Of a stretch of DNA of 40,027 nucleotides, positions 1-8,101 are shown piece after piece. Both the position numbers and the translations under genes were made by a program. The stretch's first letter is position 1; the number at the start of each line of letters is the position of its first letter. The DNA lies in contig JAIFMT010000019.1 of the NCBI GenBank assembly GCA_020048295.1, forward strand, positions 1 to 40,027, in the 5' to 3' direction. The notes beneath the pieces were generated by a model. It searched no databases. It was not told the DNA's origin and was given only the letters and a program-made list of their open reading frames with translations. The stretch comes from Rhodoferax sp. GTDB taxonomy: Bacteria > Pseudomonadota > Gammaproteobacteria > Burkholderiales > Burkholderiaceae.

Positions 1-46
1 TTTGCATTGACGCGATCCCATGGTCGCAACATGCAAGGGTCTTGTA

Positions 47-62
47 TGTGTGGTGGCGAACC
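47..62. promoter_or_regulatory. Weak match to the window's palindromic operator motif
   Basis: The sixteen bases TGTGTGGTGGCGAACC read on the other strand as GGTTCGC-CA-CCACACA. This resembles the clear site at 30859-30874, but the GTC flank is absent and one half is degraded. It could belong to a gene beyond the left edge of the window. Confidence 0.2.
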
Positions 63-97
63 CCTGCAGCGTTTTCTTCGGTTAACCAGTCAATGAT

Positions 98-313
98 TTA
101 CTGCATGCCTGCAGCAGCGACCTGAGACGGCCCGATGGAGGCTGAATTGATCGTTGCGGGTTGTTGCACATTGGACGATCTGCTGATCGTCTTCCACGGC
201 CCTTTGTAGCGTGCACCAGGCTCTGACGGTGGCTTGGGCATGGAAGCGCTTGCCGCCACCAGCAATGCCACCAGGGCGATTGGGAACAACAAAAAACTCA
301 ATTCGAAAGACAT
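98..313 (-). CDS. Small putative membrane-anchored or secreted protein
   Basis: I do not recognise this 71-residue product. Its first 25 residues are strongly hydrophobic ([20 protein letters not shown], then small residues), as expected of a signal peptide or single N-terminal membrane anchor. The rest is a short polar, Ser/Pro/Ala-rich tail with no motif. The ATG at 313 is chosen because hydrophobicity starts there; the open frame continues upstream through unlikely sequence, and no good ribosome binding site is visible. It is read in the same direction as the YqjE/YqjK-like pair and starts 113 bases after that pair ends. It may be chance coding. Confidence 0.35.
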   Translation of the reverse strand: MSFELSFLLFPIALVALLVAASASMPKPPSEPGARYKGPWKTISRSSNVQQPATINSASIGPSQVAAAGMQ

Positions 314-426
314 GGCATGGGTACTCGCGTAAGGGGATGAGGTCAATGTTCTGGGTGTGGCGCGCGCATCAGGTCGCCACAGCATTGAGCACAACGGTCA
401 GGGCTGGGGTGTCATCGCAGATCTTG

Positions 427-888
427 TCAGTGTGGCTTGAGGCCGGTCGGCGCGGCAACCGCGCAGCCGCTGGTGGGTGCGCATTTCACCAGCTCGGACA
501 TCAGCGGCGGCAAGAATCTGGCCAGCAAGGCAGCCGCAGAAATCCAGCGCCACGGGCGAGCCAGGACCAGCGTGCCACCCACTGCCGCAGCCCCCAGCAC
601 CAAACGCACCGGATGGCGCTGCGCCACGGGAGCCAGCGCCGCCTGAGCGGCTTGGGCCGCCAGCGGTAGCAGCAGGCGCAGCGGCTGGCGCGCCCACCAG
701 CTTTGAAACACCTCCCGCAGCAAAATGGCACCGGGTGTCGTCTTGAGGGTAGCCAGCCATTGCCCGCTGGTTGAGTCGGCAGCCGGCCCATCGGCAGGCC
801 CGCTGGGTGCGCTCACTTGCTGCAACGCCAGGCGCAGCTGCGTGCGTGACGCTGCCAGTCGCTCGGTCGCGCTCATTGGGGTATTCAT
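427..888 (-). CDS. YqjK-like membrane-associated protein
   Basis: This 153-residue protein is last in a minus-strand set resembling yqjD-yqjE-yqjK of enterobacteria. Its start codon overlaps the stop codon of the YqjE-like gene (ATGA at 885-888), so translation is probably coupled. Residues 1-25 (MNTPMSATERLAASRTQLRL) are polar and helical, as in YqjK-like proteins. The middle, about residues 65-125, is rich in Ala, Leu and Trp and could form one or two membrane segments around residues 70-90 and 95-120. I know of no enzymatic function for this family. The assignment rests mainly on position and overall composition. Confidence 0.6.
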   Translation of the reverse strand: MNTPMSATERLAASRTQLRLALQQVSAPSGPADGPAADSTSGQWLATLKTTPGAILLREVFQSWWARQPLRLLLPLAAQAAQAALAPVAQRHPVRLVLGAAAVGGTLVLARPWRWISAAALLARFLPPLMSELVKCAPTSGCAVAAPTGLKPH

Positions 889-1265
889 GGTGGACTCACG
901 GCGTGCAACATGGCCATGTCAGCGCTGATTTGCTTGGCCAGCCGGACAAAGGCCTCATCAGCGGTGAGCTGGCGCGCCCGCCACCAGCAGCCAAGCGCCA
1001 CACCAAGGGGTGTCAGTGGCATGACCCACAAAACCCATGATGTGTGGACGGGTGGTGCGGGCATCACCGCCCACAACATCAGTGCCACCCCGCCCAGCAC
1101 CCAGGCAACGCCCAGACAGCACAGCGCAGCCAACTGCAGCAGGGTCTTGCGCTGCCAACTGGCATACGCCTGCGCCAACTCTTCGTTGAACAACGCCGCA
1201 TAAGCCAGCGCGTGGTCAAGCAGCAGCTGGGGCCGCATGACCAGCAAAGCAAGCAGGGGATGCAT
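885..1265 (-). CDS. YqjE-like (holin superfamily III type) inner-membrane protein
   Basis: The product has 126 residues. It has a short amphipathic N-terminus (MHPLLALLVMRPQLLLDHAL), a helical segment, and two membrane segments at about residues 43-68 and 75-97, followed by a polar tail. This is the architecture of the putative holin superfamily III/YqjE family, which are small inner-membrane proteins often beside DUF883 proteins. I chose the ATG at 1265 because the longer frame, opening at a TTG at 1388, reads through sequence that encodes the DUF883-like leader in another frame. The start lies only ten bases after the stop of that 27-codon leader and lacks a clear ribosome binding site. Reinitiation after the leader therefore looks likely. 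Confidence 0.7.
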   Translation of the reverse strand: MHPLLALLVMRPQLLLDHALAYAALFNEELAQAYASWQRKTLLQLAALCCLGVAWVLGGVALMLWAVMPAPPVHTSWVLWVMPLTPLGVALGCWWRARQLTADEAFVRLAKQISADMAMLHAVSPP

Positions 1266-1275
1266 CTGGCGCAGT

Positions 1276-1359
1276 TCAGGCAAGTCTGATGGCCAGGGCG
1301 GTGGATTGCACGGCTTGATCCACCAGGGTGACGCTTTCGGCGGGCTTATTGAGAAACAT
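1276..1359 (-). pseudogene. 27-codon DUF883/YqjD-like remnant or leader peptide
   Basis: An ATG at 1359 has a good upstream sequence (CAGGAG, then seven bases) and opens a frame of 27 codons ending at TGA 1276-1278. The peptide begins MFLNKPAESVTLVDQAVQST, which matches the N-terminus of the full-length DUF883 protein at 2740-3120 (MFLSSPTEKSASLVEQVSQS) residue by residue over about 20 positions. The coiled-coil and membrane-anchor parts of the family are missing. It sits where a yqjD-type gene would stand, directly before the YqjE-like gene. Either a deletion removed the body of the gene, or the remnant is kept as a leader supplying translation to the next gene. Confidence 0.65.
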
Positions 1360-1423
1360 GGTGAAACTCCTGAGTGGGGGGTGAGCAATGAGCGGGCTCA
1401 GGTTACGGCGCAGGCGGCTTGCG

Positions 1424-1442
1424 GTCTGTTCGCCCGCACACA
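1424..1442 (+). promoter_or_regulatory. Palindromic operator-like motif (site A)
   Basis: The sequence is GTC-TGTTCGC-CC-GCACACA. It lies 64 bases before the ATG at 1359 of the YqjD'/YqjE/YqjK-like set, with the GTC flank facing that gene. It matches site C in both half-sites. The spacing (TGT...ACA over 16 bases) is that of CRP/FNR-type sites. Confidence 0.55.
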
Positions 1443-1472
1443 CACCCGGCATTCAACAGCAACGACCGCCGG

Positions 1473-1491
1473 TGTGTGCCAGCGAGCAGAC
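1473..1491 (-). promoter_or_regulatory. Palindromic operator-like motif (site B)
   Basis: On the minus strand the sequence is GTC-TGCTCGC-TG-GCACACA. It lies 31 bases from site A in the opposite orientation, so this upstream region carries an inverted pair. It is the only clear site whose GTC flank points away from the nearest start codon. Confidence 0.5.
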
Positions 1492-1614
1492 GCGTTGCCG
1501 ACGAATGCCTGTCACCCTGTTTATCCAGCGCGACCCCGCCTTGGGTGGGCTGACCGGAGAAGCAAGATGACAAGAAACTCTAGACGAAAGGCCGTTGACT
1601 GCCGATCGGTTGAC

Positions 1615-2163
1615 TTATCGGGAGACCATCGGTTTGATGTTGCCGCAGTCGGCGGACAAGAATCGGCTGGCGGATTCCATCTTCATGACCTCGGTCTTGC
1701 CACCCTGCGTGGTGCTGAGGGTCATTTTGGTGCTGTAGGCTTCAGGGCTGATGATGGTGACTACGCCTTCGCCGCTGGAGGTCGGGTTGCTGCACGTCAT
1801 GCTGAATTTCAGGGTGTTGCCAACTCTTGGAGAGGTGCTGTGTTGGCAGTTGCCCCGTTGCTGGTTGAACTGGTTTTGCTTGATCATGTCCGGCGTCAGG
1901 CAAATTTTGAGCGTCATGCCTGCGCCCGGCTTGCCCATGCTGGCACCGTGCTTGGCCATCATGGCCTCCATTTGTTTGCGCTCGGCGGGTGGCATGTTGG
2001 CCATCTCCTTTTGCATCTCGGCCATGGCGTCAGCCATCTCACCCGTGCCGCCAATCATTTTGCTGCTGATTTCCCACAAGCCGGGTTTCATGGTTTGTGC
2101 GCCAACACTGAGCGTGGTAGCAGCCAGCAGGCCAGCAAGAACTATTCGATGGATGTAACGCAT
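1615..2163 (-). CDS. DUF3617 family periplasmic protein
   Basis: The 182-residue product starts at ATG 2163, preceded by AAGGAG at a good distance; an upstream TTG at 2193 is less likely. Residues 1-23 form a signal peptide (MRYIHRIVLAGLLAATTLSV, cleavage after VGA). The mature part opens with the typical DUF3617 phrase MKPGLWEISSKM. A Met/Glu/Ala-rich helical stretch follows at about residues 40-75. The C-terminal half carries four cysteines, in ICLTPD, GNCQ, TCSN and DCGN, which may form two disulfides. The family is common in proteobacteria and its function is unknown. The gene diverges from the small genes starting at 2382. Confidence 0.85.
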   Translation of the reverse strand: MRYIHRIVLAGLLAATTLSVGAQTMKPGLWEISSKMIGGTGEMADAMAEMQKEMANMPPAERKQMEAMMAKHGASMGKPGAGMTLKICLTPDMIKQNQFNQQRGNCQHSTSPRVGNTLKFSMTCSNPTSSGEGVVTIISPEAYSTKMTLSTTQGGKTEVMKMESASRFLSADCGNIKPMVSR

Positions 2164-2287
2164 GGAGAACTCCTTGGAGGAAATTAGGTTCAATTATGTT
2201 TCGGCCGACCGGCCGTGGGCGTGTGTATTCGTCACCTTGCAAGCCTGCGGCCTCATCATTGTGCAGGCGACACGCGTCATTGAGCTA

Positions 2288-2306
2288 TGTGTGCAAGCGA
2301 ACAGAC
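2288..2306 (-). promoter_or_regulatory. Palindromic operator-like motif (site C)
   Basis: The plus strand reads TGTGTGC-AA-GCGAACA-GAC, the reverse complement of GTC-TGTTCGC-TT-GCACACA. It sits in the divergent region between the DUF3617 gene (124 bases away) and the small genes from 2382 (75 bases away). The GTC flank faces the gene at 2382. Confidence 0.6.
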
Positions 2307-2381
2307 GCCACGGTGTGCATTCCTTAACGTCGGTACCTCGCAGCCCTGGCGCTTGCGATGTCTCAACTACAAGGAAATCTC

Positions 2382-2474
2382 ATGCAAACCCCTTCTGTCA
2401 TATTTAACCGACTCGCCATTGCCGCTGGCCTGTTGTTCGACGCCAGTGCCATGGCGCAAGCTGGCAAAAAGTAA
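2382..2474 (+). CDS. 30-residue putative secreted peptide or gene remnant
   Basis: An ATG at 2382 follows AAGGAAATCTC, a convincing ribosome binding site, and opens a 30-residue frame. The product (MQTPSVIFNRLAIAAGLLFD, ASAMAQAGKK) reads as a complete signal peptide with a cleavage site after AMA and only about six residues beyond. It may be the stump of a longer periplasmic protein, or a leader that carries ribosomes toward the DUF1328 gene 27 bases downstream. No family is recognised. Confidence 0.4.
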   Translation: MQTPSVIFNRLAIAAGLLFDASAMAQAGKK

Positions 2475-2501
2475 TTCAACCCATCTGCCAGGAGCACACA
2501 C

Positions 2502-2666
2502 ATGTTGCACTATGCCGTTGTCTTTTTTGTCATCGCCCTGATCGCGGCGCTGTTCGGCTTTGGCGGCATTGCCGCCGGGGCTGTGGGCATTGCCAAGATC
2601 CTGTTCTTTGTCTTCATTATTTTGGCGGTGGCCACCTTCCTGTTCGGATCGATGAGAAATCGCTAA
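2502..2666 (+). CDS. DUF1328 (YtjA) family small membrane protein
   Basis: The 54-residue product ([20 protein letters not shown] at its start) has two hydrophobic segments separated by a Gly/Ala turn ([14 protein letters not shown]) and ends in RNR. This is the full length and pattern of DUF1328/YtjA proteins, small inner-membrane proteins of unknown role often found near osmotic or envelope stress genes. AGGAG lies eight bases before the ATG. A strong terminator-like hairpin follows at 2683-2719. Confidence 0.85.
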   Translation: MLHYAVVFFVIALIAALFGFGGIAAGAVGIAKILFFVFIILAVATFLFGSMRNR

Positions 2667-2682
2667 CAGCGCACGCCACCCA

Positions 2683-2719
2683 GGGGCCCGGGCAGTGCCC
2701 AGCTGGCCCCAACTTTTTT
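2683..2719 (+). terminator. Rho-independent terminator-like hairpin
   Basis: GGGGCC at 2683-2688 pairs with GGCCCC at 2705-2710, with a second short GGGCA/GCCC stem inside, and a run of six T follows. It ends the DUF1328 transcript, or attenuates read-through into the DUF883 gene starting at 2740. Confidence 0.6.
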
Positions 2720-2739
2720 ACACAACCTAAAGGAAAATC

Positions 2740-3120
2740 ATGTTTCTCAGTTCCCCCACCGAAAAATCCGCCAGCCTCGTCGAGCAGGTTTCGCAGTCTG
2801 CGGATCAGGCCATCCAGTCCAGCCAGCAAGCGGCCAACGACGCGCTGGAGAGTCTGACTGTAGCAATGCAGGACTTGCGTCACCAGGTCACGCCCATGCT
2901 CGATCGTGCCAGCGAGCAGATGGCATCGCTGAAGCATCGCAGCATGGACGGTCTGCGTGAGACATCGCATCAGCTGCGGGTCAAGGCCGAGCATGCCTCG
3001 GAAAGCACCACCAATTACATCAAGCACGAGCCGGTGAAATCGGTGCTGATCGCCGCCGCTACTGGGGCTGCCCTGATGGCGCTGGTCAGCCTGATCAGCC
3101 GTTCACAGCACCGCAACTAA
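2740..3120 (+). CDS. DUF883 (YqjD/ElaB-like) membrane-anchored protein
   Basis: The product has 126 residues. Residues 1-95 are polar, Gln/Ala/Ser-rich and helical (MFLSSPTEKSASLVEQVSQS onward), probably a coiled coil. The C-terminus has the family signature YIKHEPVKSVLIAAATGAAL, where the Glu-Pro precedes a single membrane segment at about residues 98-118, then a short basic tail. Characterised relatives (YqjD, ElaB) are inner-membrane tail-anchored proteins that bind ribosomes in stationary phase; the same role here is inferred. AAAGGAAAATC precedes the ATG. Its N-terminus is paralogous to the 27-codon remnant at 1276-1359. Confidence 0.85.
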   Translation: MFLSSPTEKSASLVEQVSQSADQAIQSSQQAANDALESLTVAMQDLRHQVTPMLDRASEQMASLKHRSMDGLRETSHQLRVKAEHASESTTNYIKHEPVKSVLIAAATGAALMALVSLISRSQHRN

Positions 3121-3138
3121 AACCCCCTGCACACAGTC

Positions 3139-3187
3139 GGCGTGCCAGCCTTGATCGGGTCTGCCGCCACTGTGTGCCTGCACAACA
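3139..3187. promoter_or_regulatory. Degenerate operator-like half-sites before the AI-2E-family gene
   Basis: GTC-GGCGTGC-CA-GC at 3136-3150 matches only the GTC-proximal half of the motif seen elsewhere. TGTGTGC-CT-GCACAAC at 3171-3186 is a second imperfect match. Both lie less than 80 bases before the ATG at 3216. They may be decayed sites or chance. Confidence 0.25.
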
Positions 3188-3215
3188 CACGGTCCATGTG
3201 ATTGGGGCAACCGTC

Positions 3216-4379
3216 ATGAACACCCGTCAGCCCACGGCACGCGTGGATTTTGCAAGCCAGGAGAGCTGGGCGCTGGTTGCCTTGCTGGTTGCGGTGACGC
3301 TGGCGCTGGTGACGATTCTGCTGCCGTTTTATGCGGCCATCCTGTGGGGGGCCATCATTGCGCTGCTGTTTTCACCCTTGTATCGCTGGCTGTTGCCGCG
3401 CGTGCACGGGCGGCCCACGGTGGCGGCGCTGCTGACATTGTTCACGGTGCTGATGATGGTGGTGCTGCCGCTGGCGCTGGTAGCCGCTGCGCTGGCGCAG
3501 GAAGCGGCGGCGATTTACCAGCAATTGCAGTCCGGCACACTCAACCCGGCGCAATATTTTCGGGGCGTGTTTGATGCACTGCCGGGCTGGATCACCAACG
3601 TGCTGGACCGCTTTGGCCTGGTCAGCTTCAACACCCTGCAACGGCGTCTCACGGCCATGCTGACTCAAGGTACTGAATTCATCGCGACACAGACGTTCAG
3701 TGCCGGTCAGAACACCTTTGAATTCATCGCCAGCGTGTTCATCATGATGTACCTGGCATTCTTTTTAATCCGTGATGGCGATGCGGTGGTGGCGAAGATC
3801 GGGCAGGCCATTCCGCTGGCAGCGGCTCACAAGCAGCTGTTGCTGGAAAAGTTCACCACCGTGGTTCGCGCCACTATCAAGGGCAACCTGTTGGTGGCCA
3901 TTATTCAGGGAGCGTTGGGCGGTTTGGCTTTTTGGTACCTGGGCGTGGGCGGTGCCGTGCTGTGGGCGGTGTTGATGGCCTTCTTGTCTTTGCTGCCCGC
4001 CGTGGGTGCCGCACTGGTGTGGCTGCCGGTGGCGCTGTATTTTGTTCTGGCAGGCAGTGTATGGAATGGCGTAGCCTTGATCGCTTACGGCGTGCTGGTG
4101 ATCGGGCTGGTGGACAACCTGCTGCGCCCAATCCTGATCGGCAAGGACACGCGGTTGCCGGACTACATCGTGATGATCACCACGCTGGGCGGCATGGCGG
4201 TGTTTGGCATCAACGGTTTTGTGCTGGGGCCAGTCATTGCCGCGATGTTCATCGCGGTCTGGCGCATCCATGTTTCGCCCCCTGCGCGCACCGAACCGGT
4301 GAAATCAACAGACTTGGTGCTTGCCCAGTGTGGCTGCCCCCTTGTAGCATTGCCTGAACCCAAGGATTCCAGTTCATGA
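3216..4379 (+). CDS. AI-2E family transporter (PF01594 type permease)
   Basis: The 387-residue product is an inner-membrane protein with about seven or eight membrane segments: two at residues 20-65, one at 70-95, and a cluster from about 205 to 350. The long loop between (about residues 95-195) and the late motif [20 protein letters not shown] with [15 protein letters not shown] are typical of the AI-2E exporter/YdiK/PerM family. Substrates vary in this family and AI-2 transport should not be assumed. The start ATG 3216 has GGGGCA upstream; a GTG at 3174 would add 14 unlikely residues. Its stop overlaps the start of cbpA (ATGA). Confidence 0.85.
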   Translation: MNTRQPTARVDFASQESWALVALLVAVTLALVTILLPFYAAILWGAIIALLFSPLYRWLLPRVHGRPTVAALLTLFTVLMMVVLPLALVAAALAQEAAAIYQQLQSGTLNPAQYFRGVFDALPGWITNVLDRFGLVSFNTLQRRLTAMLTQGTEFIATQTFSAGQNTFEFIASVFIMMYLAFFLIRDGDAVVAKIGQAIPLAAAHKQLLLEKFTTVVRATIKGNLLVAIIQGALGGLAFWYLGVGGAVLWAVLMAFLSLLPAVGAALVWLPVALYFVLAGSVWNGVALIAYGVLVIGLVDNLLRPILIGKDTRLPDYIVMITTLGGMAVFGINGFVLGPVIAAMFIAVWRIHVSPPARTEPVKSTDLVLAQCGCPLVALPEPKDSSS

Positions 4380-5296
4380 AATACAAAGACTATTACGAAA
4401 CGCTGGGCGTGCCGCGCGATGCCGACCTGGAGCAGATCAAGAAGGCCTATCGCAAGCTGGCCCGCACCCACCACCCCGACATGTCCAAGGCGCCCGATGC
4501 AGAGGCCCGCTTCAAGGACGTGGCTGAAGCCTACGCCACGCTCAAGGACACTGCCAAGCGCGCCGCCTATGACGAACTAGGTCATCCGCCCGCCGGTGCC
4601 GAGTTTGCCCCGCCGCCGCAATGGCAGCAAGATTTTGGCGGCGCGGGTGCCTCATTTGAAGACCTCGATCTGGCGGATTTGCTGGCCGCACTGGGGCGCG
4701 GCCAACGCGGCGCGCGGGCCGCCAGCGTGCCCGTCAAGGGTCGGGATTTTGAGACATCGGTTTCCCTCACCCTGGAAGATGCCCGTCGTGGCAGCCATGT
4801 CCATCTCAATCTGGCCGATGCCGGGGGCGAGCACACGTTGGAGATCACCATCCCACCGGGTGTGCGCCAAGACCAGAAACTGCGCTTGCGTGGCAAAGGG
4901 GGCAAGGGGCAAAACGGTGGGCCAGATGGCGATATTTACCTGCACATTGCCCTCGCACCGCATCCGGTGTTCCGCCCAGACGGACTGGATTTGTACTTTG
5001 ACCTGGCGCTGACACCGTGGGAGGCAGCCCTGGGTGCCGAGGTGGAAGTGCCCACGCTGGACGGCCCGGTGCTGCTGGCGGTGCCGCCGGGCACACGCTC
5101 GGGGCGCAAGCTGCGTTTGCGCGGCCGGGGTCTGGCACAGGGATCAAGTCACCTGTATGCCATTGTTCACATTGATGTCCCGCCGACGTTGACCGAGGCT
5201 GAAAAAGCCCTGTATCAGCAGCTGGCCCACCTCTCCAACTTCAACCCGCGCAGCGCCGCGCTCAAGGAAAACTCGCATGACACAAGCACACACTGA
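4376..5296 (+). CDS. cbpA: Curved-DNA-binding protein CbpA (DnaJ-class co-chaperone)
   Basis: The 306-residue protein starts with a J domain (residues 1-70) with the HPD tripeptide at 33-35, which stimulates DnaK ATPase. A Gly/Phe/Pro-containing linker follows (about 72-110). Two DnaJ C-terminal substrate-binding beta domains span about 122-285. There is no Cys-rich zinc finger, which separates CbpA from DnaJ. Length and order match E. coli CbpA. It overlaps the preceding permease by four bases and the following cbpM by 20 bases, so the three are translated together. CbpA also binds curved DNA in other species; that role here is by analogy. Confidence 0.92.
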   Translation: MKYKDYYETLGVPRDADLEQIKKAYRKLARTHHPDMSKAPDAEARFKDVAEAYATLKDTAKRAAYDELGHPPAGAEFAPPPQWQQDFGGAGASFEDLDLADLLAALGRGQRGARAASVPVKGRDFETSVSLTLEDARRGSHVHLNLADAGGEHTLEITIPPGVRQDQKLRLRGKGGKGQNGGPDGDIYLHIALAPHPVFRPDGLDLYFDLALTPWEAALGAEVEVPTLDGPVLLAVPPGTRSGRKLRLRGRGLAQGSSHLYAIVHIDVPPTLTEAEKALYQQLAHLSNFNPRSAALKENSHDTSTH

Positions 5297-5630
5297 ATGG
5301 CATTGGCTCGATGCCCGCGAAAGCGTCACTCTGGCGGAGTTGGCGCACTGCTGCGGCATGAGCGAGGCCGAGATTGATGAACTGGTGGACTATTGCGCCC
5401 TGCAACCGCTGGCAGCGGCAGAGCCGGACAGCGCGGTACGCACCTTCAGCGCCCATTGGGTCGTGCCGCTGCGCCATGCCAGCAAGATGCGGCGCGATTT
5501 TGACCTGGACCTTTTCACGGTGGCCATTCTGCTGGGTCAGCTGTATCAGATTGAAACCCTGCAACGCCAGCTGCTGGGGCTGCAAGCCTTGCTGCCGCCG
5601 GCACAGCGCACCAGCATGGGCGCGCAGTAA
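5277..5630 (+). CDS. cbpM: Chaperone modulator CbpM-like protein
   Basis: The 117-residue product has a MerR-like N-terminal helical part ([20 protein letters not shown], then [15 protein letters not shown]) and a C-terminal helical pair ([20 protein letters not shown]). This is the pattern of CbpM, the specific inhibitor that binds the J domain of CbpA. The gene starts inside cbpA and overlaps it by 20 bases, the usual cbpAM arrangement. It ends at 5630, exactly one base before the stop of the convergent PRC-barrel gene. Confidence 0.85.
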   Translation: MTQAHTEWHWLDARESVTLAELAHCCGMSEAEIDELVDYCALQPLAAAEPDSAVRTFSAHWVVPLRHASKMRRDFDLDLFTVAILLGQLYQIETLQRQLLGLQALLPPAQRTSMGAQ

Positions 5631-6410
5631 TCAAGCGGTGCGGGCGCCGCGCATCAATCCTGTGCGGCTGTCAACTCTGTGCGTTGCTCCGTGTCCCAAT
5701 AAGTTGGGCGACTGTAATGCCGGTGAATGGCTGTCTTTGATCGTCTGCTGCAGCAGGTCCAGCGTCACGCTGGATTCTTCCCAATTGATGGACTTGACCC
5801 AATCGGGTGACACCAGCACTTCTTGACCTACCCAGTAATTTTTGGTGTTCACCACCAGATAACGGATGGACCAGGTTTTTTCATCCACCAGCATTTCCTG
5901 CACATGACCGATGTCGCCATCGGTGGCGTGGACGTGGTAACCGATCACCGACTGACAGCTTCGCAGATGCGGGTCATTTCTGGGCTGCGCCGACGTGGCG
6001 GCCACCTCTTCGGGCAGATTGCAGCCAATGTCTTTGCGCGAAACCAGCAGTGGCGCGTACAAGCCCTCGCCCCACAGGCCGCTGCCGCCCCAGTAATATG
6101 GGTAGCCGTAGTAGTTGGCGTAAGCCATTTCGTGCTGCCGAGAAACCGTGTTCTGGGTGTCAATGTCCGGGCTGTTTTTGACTTGCTCTCGTGTGATGCG
6201 CACCGGCAGACGCTTGTGCATCCAGTCAGATTCCTGCAGGGCAAATGGTGATATCAACACCTTGCGCTGGAGCAACCAGGAGCCGGTTTCCACCACCAGG
6301 TAGCGGATGATCCACGACTCGTCATCAAAAAAGAAATCCGTGACGTGGCCAATTTCGCCGTCGGTAGCGCCAATGGCATAGTTTTTCATCTCGTGCGTGC
6401 TGCGTAACAT
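5631..6410 (-). CDS. Tandem PRC-barrel domain protein
   Basis: The 259-residue cytoplasmic protein has two PRC-barrel domains. The first (residues 1-80) carries ATDGEIGHVTDFFFDDESW and IIRYLVVETGSWL. The second (about 155-235) carries ATDGDIGHVQEMLVDEKTW and SIRYLVVNTKNYW. The repeats are clearly paralogous. PRC-barrels bind partners such as RNA-processing or photosynthetic proteins; the partner here is unknown. The ATG at 6410 is chosen because the first domain begins there, and GGAAAA lies upstream. A Tyr/Gly-rich linker (YANYYGYPYYWGGSG) separates the domains. An operator-like site lies 53 bases upstream. Confidence 0.85.
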   Translation of the reverse strand: MLRSTHEMKNYAIGATDGEIGHVTDFFFDDESWIIRYLVVETGSWLLQRKVLISPFALQESDWMHKRLPVRITREQVKNSPDIDTQNTVSRQHEMAYANYYGYPYYWGGSGLWGEGLYAPLLVSRKDIGCNLPEEVAATSAQPRNDPHLRSCQSVIGYHVHATDGDIGHVQEMLVDEKTWSIRYLVVNTKNYWVGQEVLVSPDWVKSINWEESSVTLDLLQQTIKDSHSPALQSPNLLGHGATHRVDSRTGLMRGARTA

Positions 6411-6463
6411 GGGTTTTCCAGGTTGGTTGAAGAAGCCCCAATGTGCGCTGATTGACGCGGTAC

Positions 6464-6482
6464 TTCTGTGCGCAACCGCACA
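6464..6482 (+). promoter_or_regulatory. Palindromic operator-like motif (site G)
   Basis: TTC-TGTGCGC-AA-CCGCACA is followed by G, giving CTGTGCG/CGCACAG arms. It lies 53 bases before the ATG of the PRC-barrel gene and just downstream of the CPBP protease gene's end at 6487. Confidence 0.5.
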
Positions 6483-6486
6483 GTGT

Positions 6487-7359
6487 TCAGGGCTTGGGTG
6501 CAACGAAGCGGGAACCTGCAGCAGCAGTGCTGGGCCAGGCCATCAGCCACAGCGCCATCAGCACCTGAATCGCCACCACCAGCGCGTAGGGCCGCCAGCT
6601 TTGCGCAGTGGGTAACACGGGCACGATGGCCGGCCAAAAATTGATCGCGGTGTGAAGCACCAACGCCGCTGCCACGCTGCCGCCCGTGTGCAGGCCAAAC
6701 CAGGCAAACAGCACCGACATCGCCACGGCGCTGAGCAAAAAGAGCCCCAGCGTCATATGCGCCTGTACTGTGTCAGAAATCAAAAACAGCGGCAGATGCC
6801 ACACGCCCCACACCAGCCCGAGCGCCAGACTCGCCGCGCGCCACCCCAGGCGCGCCTGCAGATTCGGCAGCGCGTAGCCACGCCAGCCAAACTCTTCCCC
6901 CAAGGGTCCACCCAGCAGCAACACGGCAAACAGGTTCATCAGCGCCAGCGGCACATGTCCAATGGCCGGTGACGCCGCGATGCGGCCCCCCAGCGCCAGC
7001 TGCGTGCCGGCCGCAATCAGGACCACCAGCAGCGGCATGAAAAATGCAAATGCCAGCCAGCCCCAGCCAATTTTCCAATGCATGCAGCGCCAGAACCACT
7101 CGCGCAGACCGGCACGTCCACGGGTACGCCAAACAACCACGACAGCAGCCATGCTCGGCCCGAAGCCGCCGGCGAACATCAGCAGCGTGCCAAGCCATGG
7201 CGACTGCAGTTTGACTAGGGGCGATAGCAACCAGCACGTCCACGACCATGCAAAAGCCAGCACAAAATAGCTCAGCAGCGGTGCCCGCTGCAGCCACGCA
7301 GCCATGCCGGTCTGCGCCATCAGCACGCCAGGGAGTGCCAGGCTTTCACGAAACAGCAT
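6487..7359 (-). CDS. CPBP family intramembrane metalloprotease
   Basis: The product of about 290 residues is polytopic, with about eight membrane segments. It carries the three conserved CPBP (Abi/CAAX) motifs: GGPLGEEFGWRGYALPNLQA (the EExxxR glutamates near residue 155), VWGVWHLPLF (HxxxF/H motif near 190) and LHTAINFWPA (near 240). These bind the metal in Rce1-like proteases; some bacterial members process membrane proteins or give bacteriocin immunity. The ATG at 7359 is adjacent to an in-frame GTG at 7362, and a later ATG at 7320 is possible; no strong ribosome binding site separates them. It starts 21 bases after the collagen-like lipoprotein gene ends, so the two are probably co-transcribed. 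Confidence 0.85.
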   Translation of the reverse strand: MLFRESLALPGVLMAQTGMAAWLQRAPLLSYFVLAFAWSWTCWLLSPLVKLQSPWLGTLLMFAGGFGPSMAAVVVVWRTRGRAGLREWFWRCMHWKIGWGWLAFAFFMPLLVVLIAAGTQLALGGRIAASPAIGHVPLALMNLFAVLLLGGPLGEEFGWRGYALPNLQARLGWRAASLALGLVWGVWHLPLFLISDTVQAHMTLGLFLLSAVAMSVLFAWFGLHTGGSVAAALVLHTAINFWPAIVPVLPTAQSWRPYALVVAIQVLMALWLMAWPSTAAAGSRFVAPKP

Positions 7360-7380
7360 CACGCGCAGGGAGAAGCTGGC

Positions 7381-8101
<721 letters not shown>

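Noticed and set aside
885..1388. Longer YqjE-like start at the TTG at 1388
   Set aside because: The extra 41 residues are Pro/Ser/Trp-rich and unlike the family, and they overlap the DUF883-like leader read in another frame with a good ribosome binding site.
1237..2187. Plus-strand open frame of 316 codons opposite the YqjE-like and DUF3617 genes
   Set aside because: It crosses two recognised minus-strand genes and the operator-like sites, and its translation shows no family features.
2249..2280. Further operator copy at TTGTGCAGGCGACACG
   Set aside because: The half-site spacing is off and the GTC flank is missing, so it is within what chance would give next to site C.
6464..6483. LexA (SOS box) reading of the CTGT...ACAG palindromes
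   Set aside because: The usual LexA box has eight bases between CTGT and ACAG. Here there are ten, and the downstream genes are not DNA repair genes.
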